DNA from: Beta vulgaris subsp. vulgaris
Lineage: Eukaryota > Streptophyta > Magnoliopsida > Caryophyllales > Amaranthaceae
Length of the DNA: 64,000 bases
Direction: 5' to 3'
Assembly: GCF_026745355.1 (NCBI RefSeq)
Contig: NC_079208.1
Location: forward strand, 20,742,830 to 20,806,829
The translations under genes were made by a program, and so were the position numbers. Positions within the stretch are counted from its first letter, which is position 1; every line of letters begins with the position of its first letter. Below, one piece after another: positions 55,052 through 64,000 of this stretch. A model generated the notes under the pieces. That model did not search any database and was not told where the DNA came from. It saw only the letters and a list, made by a program, of their open reading frames with translations.

Positions 55052-55690
55052 TAGGGTTGTTTAGAGTGCGGTCCGGACCGCATCAAACCGCAACCCAAAT
55101 CGTTTTTTCGCGGTTTGGATTAGTTTGCGGTTTTTAAATTGCGGTTTGGGTTATGATTTACCGCAAACCGCGGTTTGTGGTTTGGGTTGAGATTTAATTT
55201 TTGTAAACCAAAACCGCACCGCAAACGGCAATTTTATATATTTTTGTTTTAAAAAAAAAAATTAAATGCACTTGACAAGGTAGCATACAAGTATAAAATC
55301 GCACCGCAAACGGCAATTTTATATGTTTTTGTTTTAAAAAAAAAAATTAAATGCACTTGACAAGGTAGCATACAAGTATAAAACTGAAAAAAAGAAGTTT
55401 GAGGTAAAGAACTTTAACACTTTTGATAAATCATTATTTATGTTTAATTATGAAATCAACTTCATATTTATTTAGACTCGTATGAACAATTTTTTTTCAC
55501 TCTTAGATTACAAAATTAATATCGCGGAGGAAAAAATGGTTAAACCGCAAACCGTTTTGTGCAGTTCGTTTTGAGTTGGTTTGGGCAAAAATGCGGTGCG
55601 TTTTGGGTTGAAAAAATATGAAACCGTATATTTGCGGTTTGGGTTGGGTTACATCCCAAACCGCACGAACTCAAACCGCGAACACTCCTA
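55052..55690. mobile_element. hAT-like element with near-perfect 8-bp TSD
   Basis: Ends TAGGGTTGTTTAGAGTGCGG and CCGCGAACACTCCTA are inverted and imperfect. Flanks TCTAAGTC (55044-55051) and TGTAAGTC (55691-55698) match at 7 of 8. The interior is rich in AAACCGC/GCGGTTT words on both strands and has an 85-bp tandem duplication (GCACCGCAAACGGCAATTTT at 55216 and 55301). No transposase. Confidence 0.7.
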
Positions 55691-55825
55691 TGTAAGTCTG
55701 TAGGAAAGAAAATACAAAGATAATATAATATTTTTGTTTTTAAAACAGTTAAATACAAATACATATATTAGTATTCATTAATCTAAAGCTAATAATAGTG
55801 TATCCTACCTTTCAATATTCTTATA

Positions 55826-57007
55826 CTAGAATTTTTTGCACACGATGCGTGCTTGAATTTTTTTCGAAACATAAACTCGATTTTCTTCGGCATAAGAGTT
55901 AAAATTTGACATTAGACATACGAAGTATAATTGTATTTAGTTTCAAATTTGATTGGTTTAGTTTATGTCACTTAAGTCTCCCACCATTTTTTTTTTTAAC
56001 TTTTCAAAGTTGAATTCTATGAACAAAATAGAAATTTTATTGAATTTATTTATGATTTCTAATATTATGATTTTTAAGTCGATTTTTGAATTAAGTACAG
56101 TACTTCATAAATTGTAAAGAAAGTGGACACTTTGATTTCAAATCATTTTTTTCATAGGTTATAGTTTGTAAGCGAATTTTTAACTTTTTGTAAAGTTTCC
56201 TCATTTTAGTGATTTGCATAACGTAAATTATGCAATTTTATGATTTTAGTTGACTTGTGAGTGATTGTTATAATTATATTACTGGTATTTTTGTTTGAAG
56301 CCCCCTTTGATTTGTAAGGGAATTTGTAATTTAGAATGGGAAGGGGGTAACATAATCTCTTCATTCGAGAGCACCATAGCTCCACCCTTCCCTTATATAA
56401 TAGAGATATGTTGTACTTTAATTCTTGAATGATATTTTACATAAATCTTTTTACCTTGATAATTAATCGCTATTATATAATAGAAAAAGATAGGTCCAAA
56501 TATATGTAGAAGTTTCATTATATATAGGAAACACTATAAAAAAGTAAATAATTTGTTTCCTTGTCTAACTTCTAAATTCTGATTTGACTACGAATGCACC
56601 TCTATTTTTTATCATGACCCACCATTAATTGTGAATGGTACTTGAGAATAGTGATTTGTAAGTAAATTTTTGTAAATGCTTTTGTCTGTATTGACGTTCT
56701 AGGTTATTAGTTTTAGTTTGTATGTTAATTTTAAGTTTTAATAAAGTTTCTTGATTATTTGAGTGATTTGCGTGATTTTTATAACGTGATTTTCTCAATT
56801 GTATGACTGATTTGTAAAGTTTCTTCTTATAAGTGATTTGTGAGTGATTTATGAGTGAGTGTTTTAAATTAATTTTCGGTAGTTTATTTTCTTTGATTGC
56901 CAATTTTGATTTTGACATTCCTTTTGTAATTTAGAAAACGAAGGGGGGCAAAATAGGCATTTCAAAAAAGGAGACCATTGCTTCCCCCTTCCCTTATATA
57001 ATAGAGA
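55826..57007 (-). mobile_element. Composite Helitron, inverted paralogue of 42405-43493
   Basis: Read on the minus strand: 5' end TCTCTATTATATAAGGGAAG at 57007, second 5' end at 56406, 3' terminus at 55826 (GCACGCATCGTGTGC, A/T spacer, CTAG followed by T). The same order and spacing of both 5' ends occur in intron 7, and internal blocks are shared throughout, for example TTATGTAAAATATCATTCAA just before the inner 5' end. Confidence 0.8.
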
Positions 57008-57697
57008 TTAGAAAAAAAACCTTTTAAACTTTTATAACCTCCCAATTAACATCATTACAGTAGTTAATTGCATATGTTATATACTTACATATAACTGAAA
57101 TTTCAAAAACAAGATTTTATAACTTGTAGTTAATTATACATTTATATACTCTCTTGAAAAGTCAAGTGTTATTTTGATCAATAATTAAAATTTAAAAGGA
57201 ACTAGATGTTATTTACGAGCACACTCCAGTTAAATGATTTATTTAGCATTTCATATTCACATTGGTAAGTGATTTGGGCCATCGCACGAGTCAACAACTA
57301 GTTGCATCTTTATATGTGGAAATAATTATTACTTCATATGTGCTTTAATATACTTTCTATTTGCTTTTTTCAAAGTCTAATCTTGTTATCTCAATCATAA
57401 ATTCTCACCAAAATACGACAAAGTATATGAGAATTTGTTGGATTTATCTCAATATATGTATTAAAAAAAAATATATATATTCTTTTGTAGTTTTTGCATT
57501 AATGTATAATCATTAATGCATGCATAATCATAGATGTGTTTAGAACACAAGAAAAATAGGTGAAGAGTCTCTCACGAGAAGAAGGGAGTATATTCCCAAC
57601 AGTGGATTTGTGTTTGATTAAATATTTGTGTTAGTGCCAAAATAGTTGACAAACTATTCCAGCGGTTTTGTAGGAGATCTTTTACTTTTAATGTATA
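57008..57697. other. AT-rich spacer, no feature recognised
   Basis: No open frame or terminal repeat of note; a short A/T run at 57460-57480. Confidence 0.5.
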
Positions 57698-58011
57698 CTC
57701 CTTCTGTTTTATAAAAATTTTCCTTGTTACCGTTCCTACAGATATTAAGGAGGATCTATTTGTGTGGGGTGTGGGGTTGGTAAAGTACGAGAGAGAAAGG
57801 GGTTAAGATAAATAAAAAAATAAAAAGGAGTTAAAGTAGGAGAGAGAAATGAAGTAAAATTGAATTAATAATGTAATGATAGACCATATGATAGGAATAT
57901 GTGAGGGTAAAAAGAAAAAAAAATTCCAAATAAGGAATAAAGTAAAAGAGAGAATATCTTTTGAAACACACTTAAACGAAAAGAGGGAAGATCTTTAGGA
58001 AACGGAGAGAG
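57698..58011. mobile_element. Stowaway-like MITE (314 bp)
   Basis: Terminal inverted repeats CTCCTTCTGTTTTATAAA and TTTAGGAAACGGAGAGAG with TA at both flanks (57696-57697, 58012-58013). The ends match the CTCCCTCCGTTTC-type consensus of plant Stowaway/mariner MITEs. Confidence 0.78.
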
Positions 58012-58079
58012 TAATTAGGTACCGACTTAAGCTCAATATTAAAATGACATTGGATCACGTTTTTTTCATACAATCACTA

Positions 58080-61000
58080 ATTTAATCTATTCCAAGACCA
58101 AAATAATCTATTTGTTGACTAGTTTAAACCATTTGTGTAACAGCTGGTAAATAATAAAGGATTAGTATATTACTAAGTAACTAAAATCGTGAAATTTAAA
58201 TGTGATCGTACGTAGGTATTACGTATGATAAGTTGTGTGTAAAAATAATTTGTGCTTGTGTGTAATTAGGGCTTAGAGGGAATTATATAAAGATAATTAT
58301 ATTATCAAGTTACGTGTGAACACTTAGGATCGATATATTATTTTAAGAAGTTGAGGACTATTGGAAGATAGAAATTTTGTTAAACTATTATGCAAATTAA
58401 CGGTTACGCTTAATAGAATGAACTTTAGAATTCCATTTAGGGTATGAGGTTAGGTATATCAAGTAAATTTTATGATAAGGATTATAATAAGAACAATTGT
58501 AGGGTCTTAGAATACTAACATATGGTATATTATAAGATTTGGAGTCATATTAAGACAAATGAGAAGAGCTGGAAAATTCTGAAATGCACCTAGTAGAATG
58601 GAGCCCCATTAAACCACTTAATTGTGTCGATCAAGGCTGGGATTATACACCTATACCTCCCTCACATACACCTCCATACTTCACATAATTTTCATCACTT
58701 AATTCCCACAAAAACCCACTGCCCAAAACTCTTTCTCTCTCTTCCCCTTACACGCCATTTCTGGCGGTACAAGCAGAGGAGGATACTGCTTGTGTTTTCT
58801 CGAAATTTTCCTCAATAACTCTAGCATGCAAGACCTGATCTTCATTATATACATATAGGAGCATACTGGGTAGCCAAGAAATCATTCGTTCAAGGTCAAG
58901 AAGCTCAAGAAAAATAGACATCTTCCTCAACCAGAAAAACAGTAGGTATGTTGATTTGTTTGGGTAAATTGAAGTACTTTCCCTAAGTCAATCTTTATGA
59001 ATTTTTGTGTGGATATAAATAGGTGTTTAAGGATTCCAAGGAGGTAAAAATCTCGTCCAAAGGAGAAGGAGAAGTCGGATTATTGCTGTTAGAAGTGAAG
59101 GTACACATAAAACACTCCATTTGGAAACCTAGTTTATACAAAATTTGGTAAAATTATTGAGAACGATTTTAAGGAGGATTTTCTTGGTTTTAGGTGATTA
59201 ATATCTACTTTATATTAGTCTTAGATAAGGATTAATCATTGCATGTTAATAAATCAAGTGGAAAATTATGTTCTTTCACTACACTAGAACTAGTTATTTG
59301 ATTTTTGTTGTTTTTCATGAAATTTTGTGTGTGATTGGAATTTGAAGCATTTTGGGAAGATGTTGGTTGATGAAACAGTAGGTTAAGTGATGATTAAGAG
59401 GTTGCATGTGTAGGTATTCATGAGGAAAAAAGTACATCTTATTTGATAGTTGATTTTTACAATCAAAGATGACTAAACTACCTTAATTTTCTATGTTCTT
59501 ATGAAATTATGTTTAGTAAATGACAAGTAGAAGTTTTAAAGGAGTATTTCAAAGGTTTTTATCACTAAGCTATTGTATTTTAGTATGAGAACTTGTTTAA
59601 AGTTCTTTCTCATTCAATAACACATCAAAGTAGGAAAATTTCACCTTTAAAACCGCATTTAGAACGAATGAACGTATGTTAGTTTTGTTTGAGAATTTGA
59701 ATGAATAATTTTCTTTACGAATGATGGAAGTTCCAGTAGGTTTATGTTTGAGGAACTTAGATTATTAAGTTGATATTCAAATTGGGATTCAAACTAAATA
59801 CATCCTTATTTTCGGAATCTAAAACACTCTTTTTACTTAAGATAACTCAAGTTCTTTACTAGAGGGACCATGTGATCGGATCTTGATTTTTACTAAGAAT
59901 TGTTGCACCTCCAAACTATCACTTAACTACTGTCATAACCATCTTCAACCATTCTTATTAAAGTAATAAACAGTTTTCTTTTAATCACCGAACATTGGTG
60001 ACTTGTTTCGAAATTGTGATAAATGGTTTTGAACTCTTTTGCGTATAGAAGAGGAATGTGTGTATGTGTAAGGACATGTCCTATTAAAGCTTGCAAGCGA
60101 GTAAAAAGTAGGAGTTTAACTCCGAATTGTGTGGAGGTTTGCACTTAGGTGCACCTCAATGTGTGAACTCTTCTTCTTACGCATAACTAGGGAAACCGTT
60201 TTGACTTTGTGTGTGTATTGAGAAGTTTGTGATTATCTTTTAAAAATTAAATTGTGGAAATTCATGATGAGATGGTGTTTTTAAAACATGGATTTTGCAA
60301 AGTAAATTTGGATTGCGAATACATTTTATTCTCAACCACCATAATTATCTTTGGGTTGATATGTGTACCAGCGTAAGCTGATTTTTTTCTTTTTGTTCTA
60401 TGAACCTGTCCTGGTGGGGGCAGATTTTTGTGCAGGAAATAGCAAACTAAGGTAATCCGAGGGAAGAGCGAATATGAAGTCATGTCCCTACTATCATAGC
60501 AGATGCAAGCTTGAACATGATCACCTTTTGCGATTTACTTCTGTTATGAATACTGTTTAACTTATGATTAAAATCTTATTTTGGTTTGTAATAACTAACC
60601 TAATTTCATTGGTGATGAATGTTTAATTTAAGTGTAGCTCGTAGAGTCAACTCAACCATATTAATGGGTTGACTCCAGCAGGTGACAGCCTCCGTAACGT
60701 TTGATTATGATTTTGCTTCCACCATTGCTAGAAGTATAGTTTTAACTAATATTTAACATAAGCTAGGACGGGGGCTGTTACAATTTGGTAAGGTTGTTAT
60801 GATGTAGTTTGAAATTCAAAGAGAAACACAAGCAAGAAAAAGAAAAGGGACGACTAGGTTGGTGCAAGACGTCTAGGGATAGAGTTGGGTTACAGTAAGA
60901 TGTAATTTAATCTATTTTGTAACTAATTAAATCTATTCCAAGACCAAATTAATCTATTTATTGACTAGTTTAAACCATTTGGTAAGGTTGTTATGCTGTA

Positions 61001-61100
61001 GTTTGAAATTCAAAGAGAAACAAAAGCAAGAAAAAGAAAAGGGAGGACTATGTTGGTGCAAGATGTCTAGGGATAGAATTCGGTTAGAGTAAGATGGAAT
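58080..61100 (+). repeat. Tandem duplication split by the solo LTR
   Basis: About 200 bp (AATCTATTCCAAGACCAAA... to ...GTCTAGGGATAGA.TT.GGTTA) occurs once around the LTR (58085-58135 plus 60783-60900) and once intact (about 60926-61092). Copies differ by scattered substitutions. Confidence 0.85.
58136..60782 (+). mobile_element. Solo LTR (2.6 kb), TSD ATTTG
   Basis: Starts TGTAACAGCTGG and ends ACGGGGGCTGTTACA. ATTTG at 58131-58135 repeats at 60783-60787. The same flanking sequence, uninterrupted (ACCATTTGGTAAGG), occurs once more near 60975, showing the state before insertion. Short open frames at 58624-60483 are not conserved and I take none as genes. Confidence 0.92.
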
Positions 61101-61689
61101 AGACTTATAGGAGAATATAAGTTTGGATTTGTTTATTTTAAAATAAGACCGCCAACTCTAATAATTTATGTTGTTCAAATTTCTTATTGTCAAAGTTGTG
61201 AGTTAATACACGAAATCATTACATCATTATAAGAGAATAGAATACAATTTGTAGAATCTCTATATGATCAATAATTCTAGATGGAAAAAGTAATTCAACA
61301 CTATATACCAAATTATTTGTTACGTAATACGTTAGTTTGAGTTATTTTAATTAACAGATGCTTGGTCCCCTAGAAAAAATAAATAACAAATGCTTGGTTG
61401 GTAAACTCTTAAAGAGTAATATCCGAAATTTAGGATCGTGTCATATTTTTATCAGTATTTTTCTGGAGTTTCTTATCATATACCAAGCTAGGTTTCGACC
61501 CTTGCATAATGCACGATAACTTTTTAGTATAATAAGAATGTTTATATATCCACTATATCGACAATATATAAACGATTTTTATATCTACTCAATCAAAAAC
61601 TTTTTGTTTAAAAAATACACCTTTATATTTATTATAAAGAAGTTTAACAGATACATGATACGTATATGTTTTGAAAGACTTTTTGTAAA
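61101..61689. other. AT-rich spacer
   Basis: No gene seen. ACCCTTGCATAATGCACGAT near 61499-61518 next to CTAG (61488-61491) looks like a decayed minus-strand Helitron 3' end, without a visible 5' partner. Confidence 0.4.
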
Positions 61690-62830
61690 GCGATGGGATT
61701 AAGCCCTGCCTATCCCCAGGGTACGGATTTTGTGAGCTTTAGGCATTCGACCGCCATTCTTTCAAATATAATTCTCACTTTGCCTTTTGTTGTTTTGCAG
61801 TCATAGCCCGTCAAGAACTCGTCGAAGAGATGCAGAAGCGACTGAGAGAGTACAGGAGCAACTTCGACAGAAGGTGTCGAAGGGAGATATGCGGGTGCCT
61901 CGACCCCCAAAGGCAACGTATTGCTTATTCTTGCTTCATTGTTCTTTGCTATGCTTCCTTTGCTGACTCGTTCTCTTTGCAGGATCCTTCGAAGAGGCCT
62001 AAGATCCGCCATCCTACCGCTTCTACCATCGTCACCCCTCGAGGGCGGGTGAGAGGAGAGAAGTTGCTAAGGAGGATGCTCCGAGATCGAAGGGGAGGTC
62101 TGTTGAGTAGCAAGAGGCAGGTAAGATATGTCTCTCTCGAGGGGATGACTCTCCAGCTCCTAAGAAGAGAAAGACTTCGAATCCGAAGCCTGACAACCGG
62201 GTTTTTACTGAAAAGACCGCTATCCAGAAGGCCGCTCTTTTCGATTCGGTGGTGAAACGCTTCATCTCGAGGCCAGACATAAAAGCCATACGTGAAATTT
62301 CTGAGGAAGAGGAAGTCGAACAGCTTCATTCTTCCTAGATTGGTGAAAGTTAACATTTTTATGTTGTTGATTTTTCTATGCGATCTGGGACTAATTTTTT
62401 TTCTTCTTTCAACACTCGATTTAGATGGTTGTGATGAGCCATCGTCACACTGCAGGCTTCCACAAGCTTCGAGATGGGTTGAAAGCTCAAAATGAGCTAG
62501 CCACTGAACGATGTCTGGAGATCGAGCAGCTCAAAAAGGACTTCAAGGTGGAGAGAAAGTTATGGGCTGAAGAGAAGGCCGCCTTGGAGAAGAAACTCTA
62601 GGACACTGTGAGCCAACTGGACATCATTACCTAAGCCTTGAGTGGATTTTAGGATGATGGTGAAGAGGAAGTCCCTGAGACCTCGGGTAGCGAGACCTCG
62701 AGCAGCTCTGCTTAGTTTTTGTAATTAGTGGGTCCTCCACCTTTTTGCTTCTTTTGGCTGTATTTACCTAAGCCTTGATTGGCTTTTAGGATGTAACCTT
62801 TTTACTTGAATAAAATAGATTCTTTTGGAC
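61690..62830 (+). pseudogene. Exon-like coiled-coil coding region, probably TE-derived (3' part)
   Basis: GC-richer blocks are joined by good splice signals: TTTTGCAG at about 61800, CTTTGCAG at about 61982, a donor CAG|GTAAGA at about 62120. Frames read TERVQEQLRQKVSKGDMRVP, then PSKRPKIRHPTAST, then SPAPKKRKTSNPKPDNRVF and EEEEVEQLHSS, then GFHKLRDGLKAQNELATERC and KLWAEEKAALEKKL, a coiled coil, ending EVPETSGSETSSSS-A and a stop at about 62713, followed by AATAAAATAG (62811). In-frame stops (near 62599, 62650) interrupt it. I do not recognise the family; such lysine-rich coiled-coil ORFs occur in some plant gypsy-type elements, so TE origin is a guess. Confidence 0.5.
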
Positions 62831-63140
62831 CATCTTCTCTTGATTTGTTCTTTTACATCCGGTCACTCGATATGCGGTATGCTCGAGACATAGAGTCCCT
62901 TCGAGGAGCTTTGGCACCCCTTTTTGGGCCATAGCTCATGCAGGCGCGTCGCGCGTGATGCGCTCTTCTGGACATTGACACGTGGATCCCATTATAGGAT
63001 TGGGCATTAATGCCTTTCTGGGGAACTATAATTTACTTGCTTATAAGTACGGACAAAAGCCCCGCAAAACTCATAATCTCTTTTTCCTCTTTTGTCTCTC
63101 TTTAACTTAACTTTCATCCCTTCCTTTTTAACCTCGATTG
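62831..63140 (+). promoter_or_regulatory. Promoter-like spacer before the second coding block
   Basis: Contains GTTATAAGTACGG-like sequence (TTATAAGTACGG near 63041) about 100 bp before the ATG, followed by a CT-rich leader typical of plant 5'UTRs. The GC content is intermediate. Confidence 0.4.
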
Positions 63141-63142
63141 AC

Positions 63143-64000
63143 GATGTCTCAACCTTTGATCATCGCTGAAGCCCTTCGAGCGGCCAAGCGTCGCCAACTT
63201 GCCAAATCCAGTTCTATCTCATATTTTGCCTCGAAGGCAGCAACGGGGGCTTCGATCGTGAAGCTCGAGGCTGATTCCTCAACGGAGGGGGGGGGGGAAG
63301 GTGTCCCCAAGTACCTTGGCTCCAAAGCCTGAGCCAAAGGAGGTTAAGGTCGAGGACCCACCGGTGGCTGCTACCTCGAGTGTCGTGGTTGCCAAGGTCC
63401 CAAAGAAGAGGCAGTGGACTGAGGAGACCACCAGGATACCCTTCTCAGCCCTCTCGAGGGCCGAGATGGCCACGAGGCTTGACAAGGCCTCGAAACCTAA
63501 TGACTTAGGTGGATGGGAAGTCGTGTCTAACTTCTGATGGGCAGGAGGTCGAGGCCGTTAAGGCGACCCCGACCGAGGTAAGATTGTTCTCTTTTCCTTG
63601 CTTTGGGTAGTTTGTTTGTTTAATGATGCTAACTTTCTCTTTTTGTGACAATTGTCGATCCGGGTGTTAGCTCTGGCTCGAAGGTCTAAGCCGGGGATAG
63701 CCGCCAGAACTTCATCGGGGGAGATGTCTTGGGACGAAAAGGACAACTCTCGTTAGTCGGGTGTGCCTGGCCGAGATGCGGCTCTCAGAGGCTCAAGAGG
63801 CAATGGGAAAGGCTAACAAGGCCTTTGAAGAGAAGGTGGCGGAGCTCAAACATGCTGTCGAGGTCGCCACAGCTTAGAGGGAGTCATCCAGCAAGAGGCG
63901 GAGGGAGGCCCTCAAGGACTGTAAGAAGGCCGACTAGGCGACTAGTGAGCGGAGAATGCTCGACAGAATACTGAGGAGTTCATTGCTAAGGCTCGAGAGT
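63143..64000 (+). pseudogene. Exon-like coding region, probably TE-derived (5' part, runs off the window)
   Basis: ATG at 63143 gives MSQPLIIAEALRAAKRRQLA and KAATGASIVKLEADSSTEGG. A run of ten G (63287-63296) shifts the frame; it resumes as PKPEPKEVKVEDPPVAATSS, KRQWTEETTRIPFSALSRAE and NDLGGWEVVSNF with a stop at 63535. After a possible intron (donor at about 63579) the text reads RPSSGSG-type sequence, EMSWDEKDNSR then a stop, and an alpha-helical LSEAQEAMGKANKAFEEKVA with later stops. The style (basic start, long coiled coil) matches the block at 61690, so the two may be parts of one element or of neighbouring copies. Confidence 0.45.

Overview
The window is nuclear DNA from a flowering plant, almost certainly a eudicot. 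It has GT-AG introns, AT-rich intergenic sequence, and plant Ty1/copia, Ty3/gypsy, Helitron, Mutator-like (MULE), hAT-like and Stowaway elements. I cannot name the species from the sequence. Only one host gene looks intact. It is a WD40-repeat protein of the LEC14B / DCAF11 (WDR23) type on the + strand. Its coding sequence runs from 20855 (or 20891) to 53860 in nine coding exons plus a probable 5'UTR exon. All splice sites are canonical and the joined frame is open for 489 codons (477 from the second Met), so a roughly 1.5 kb message is spread over about 33 kb of genome.

Layout. 1-5525: two nested solo LTRs, the inner one (42-2543) with a perfect 5-bp target duplication. 5526-8782: a Helitron-like 5' end, then a third solo LTR (6644-8782, TSD TTAAT). 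9114-17285: a large degenerate Helitron with a helicase C-terminal remnant and a canonical hairpin-CTAG terminus, mostly filled by degenerate 0.7-1.3 kb tandem modules. 17398-20022: a MULE-like element carrying a 20-bp minisatellite and two inward-facing exon-like starts, just upstream of the gene. 20221-53860: the LEC14B-like gene.

The introns hold most of the rest. Introns 1 and 2 are about 120-130 bp. Intron 3 has a MITE and a 187-bp tandem duplication. Intron 5 has a hAT-like MITE inserted at the edge of a foldback element. Intron 6 (9.5 kb) has an antisense copia element broken by a gypsy LTR-gag fragment and by a 3.66-kb MULE with a 9-bp TSD, followed by a second MULE-like MITE. Intron 7 (9.9 kb) has a composite Helitron and a sense-strand gypsy element with gag, protease, RT, RNase H and integrase remnants. 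Intron 8 has a duplicated piece of exon 8, a stretch resembling mitochondrial ccmFC, a copia integrase scrap and a duplicated splice acceptor.

Downstream lie Helitrons (one an inverted paralogue of the intron 7 composite), a hAT-like element, a Stowaway, and a fourth solo LTR (58136-60782, TSD ATTTG) whose empty site is preserved in a neighbouring tandem copy. From 61690 to the window end is GC-richer, exon-like coiled-coil coding sequence with stops and a frameshift, probably from a retroelement or a decayed gene family. I found no RNA gene, no CRISPR array and no prokaryotic feature. The biology worth following is how one conserved gene keeps its splicing through about 32 kb of stacked insertions, and the unusual density of datable nested events.
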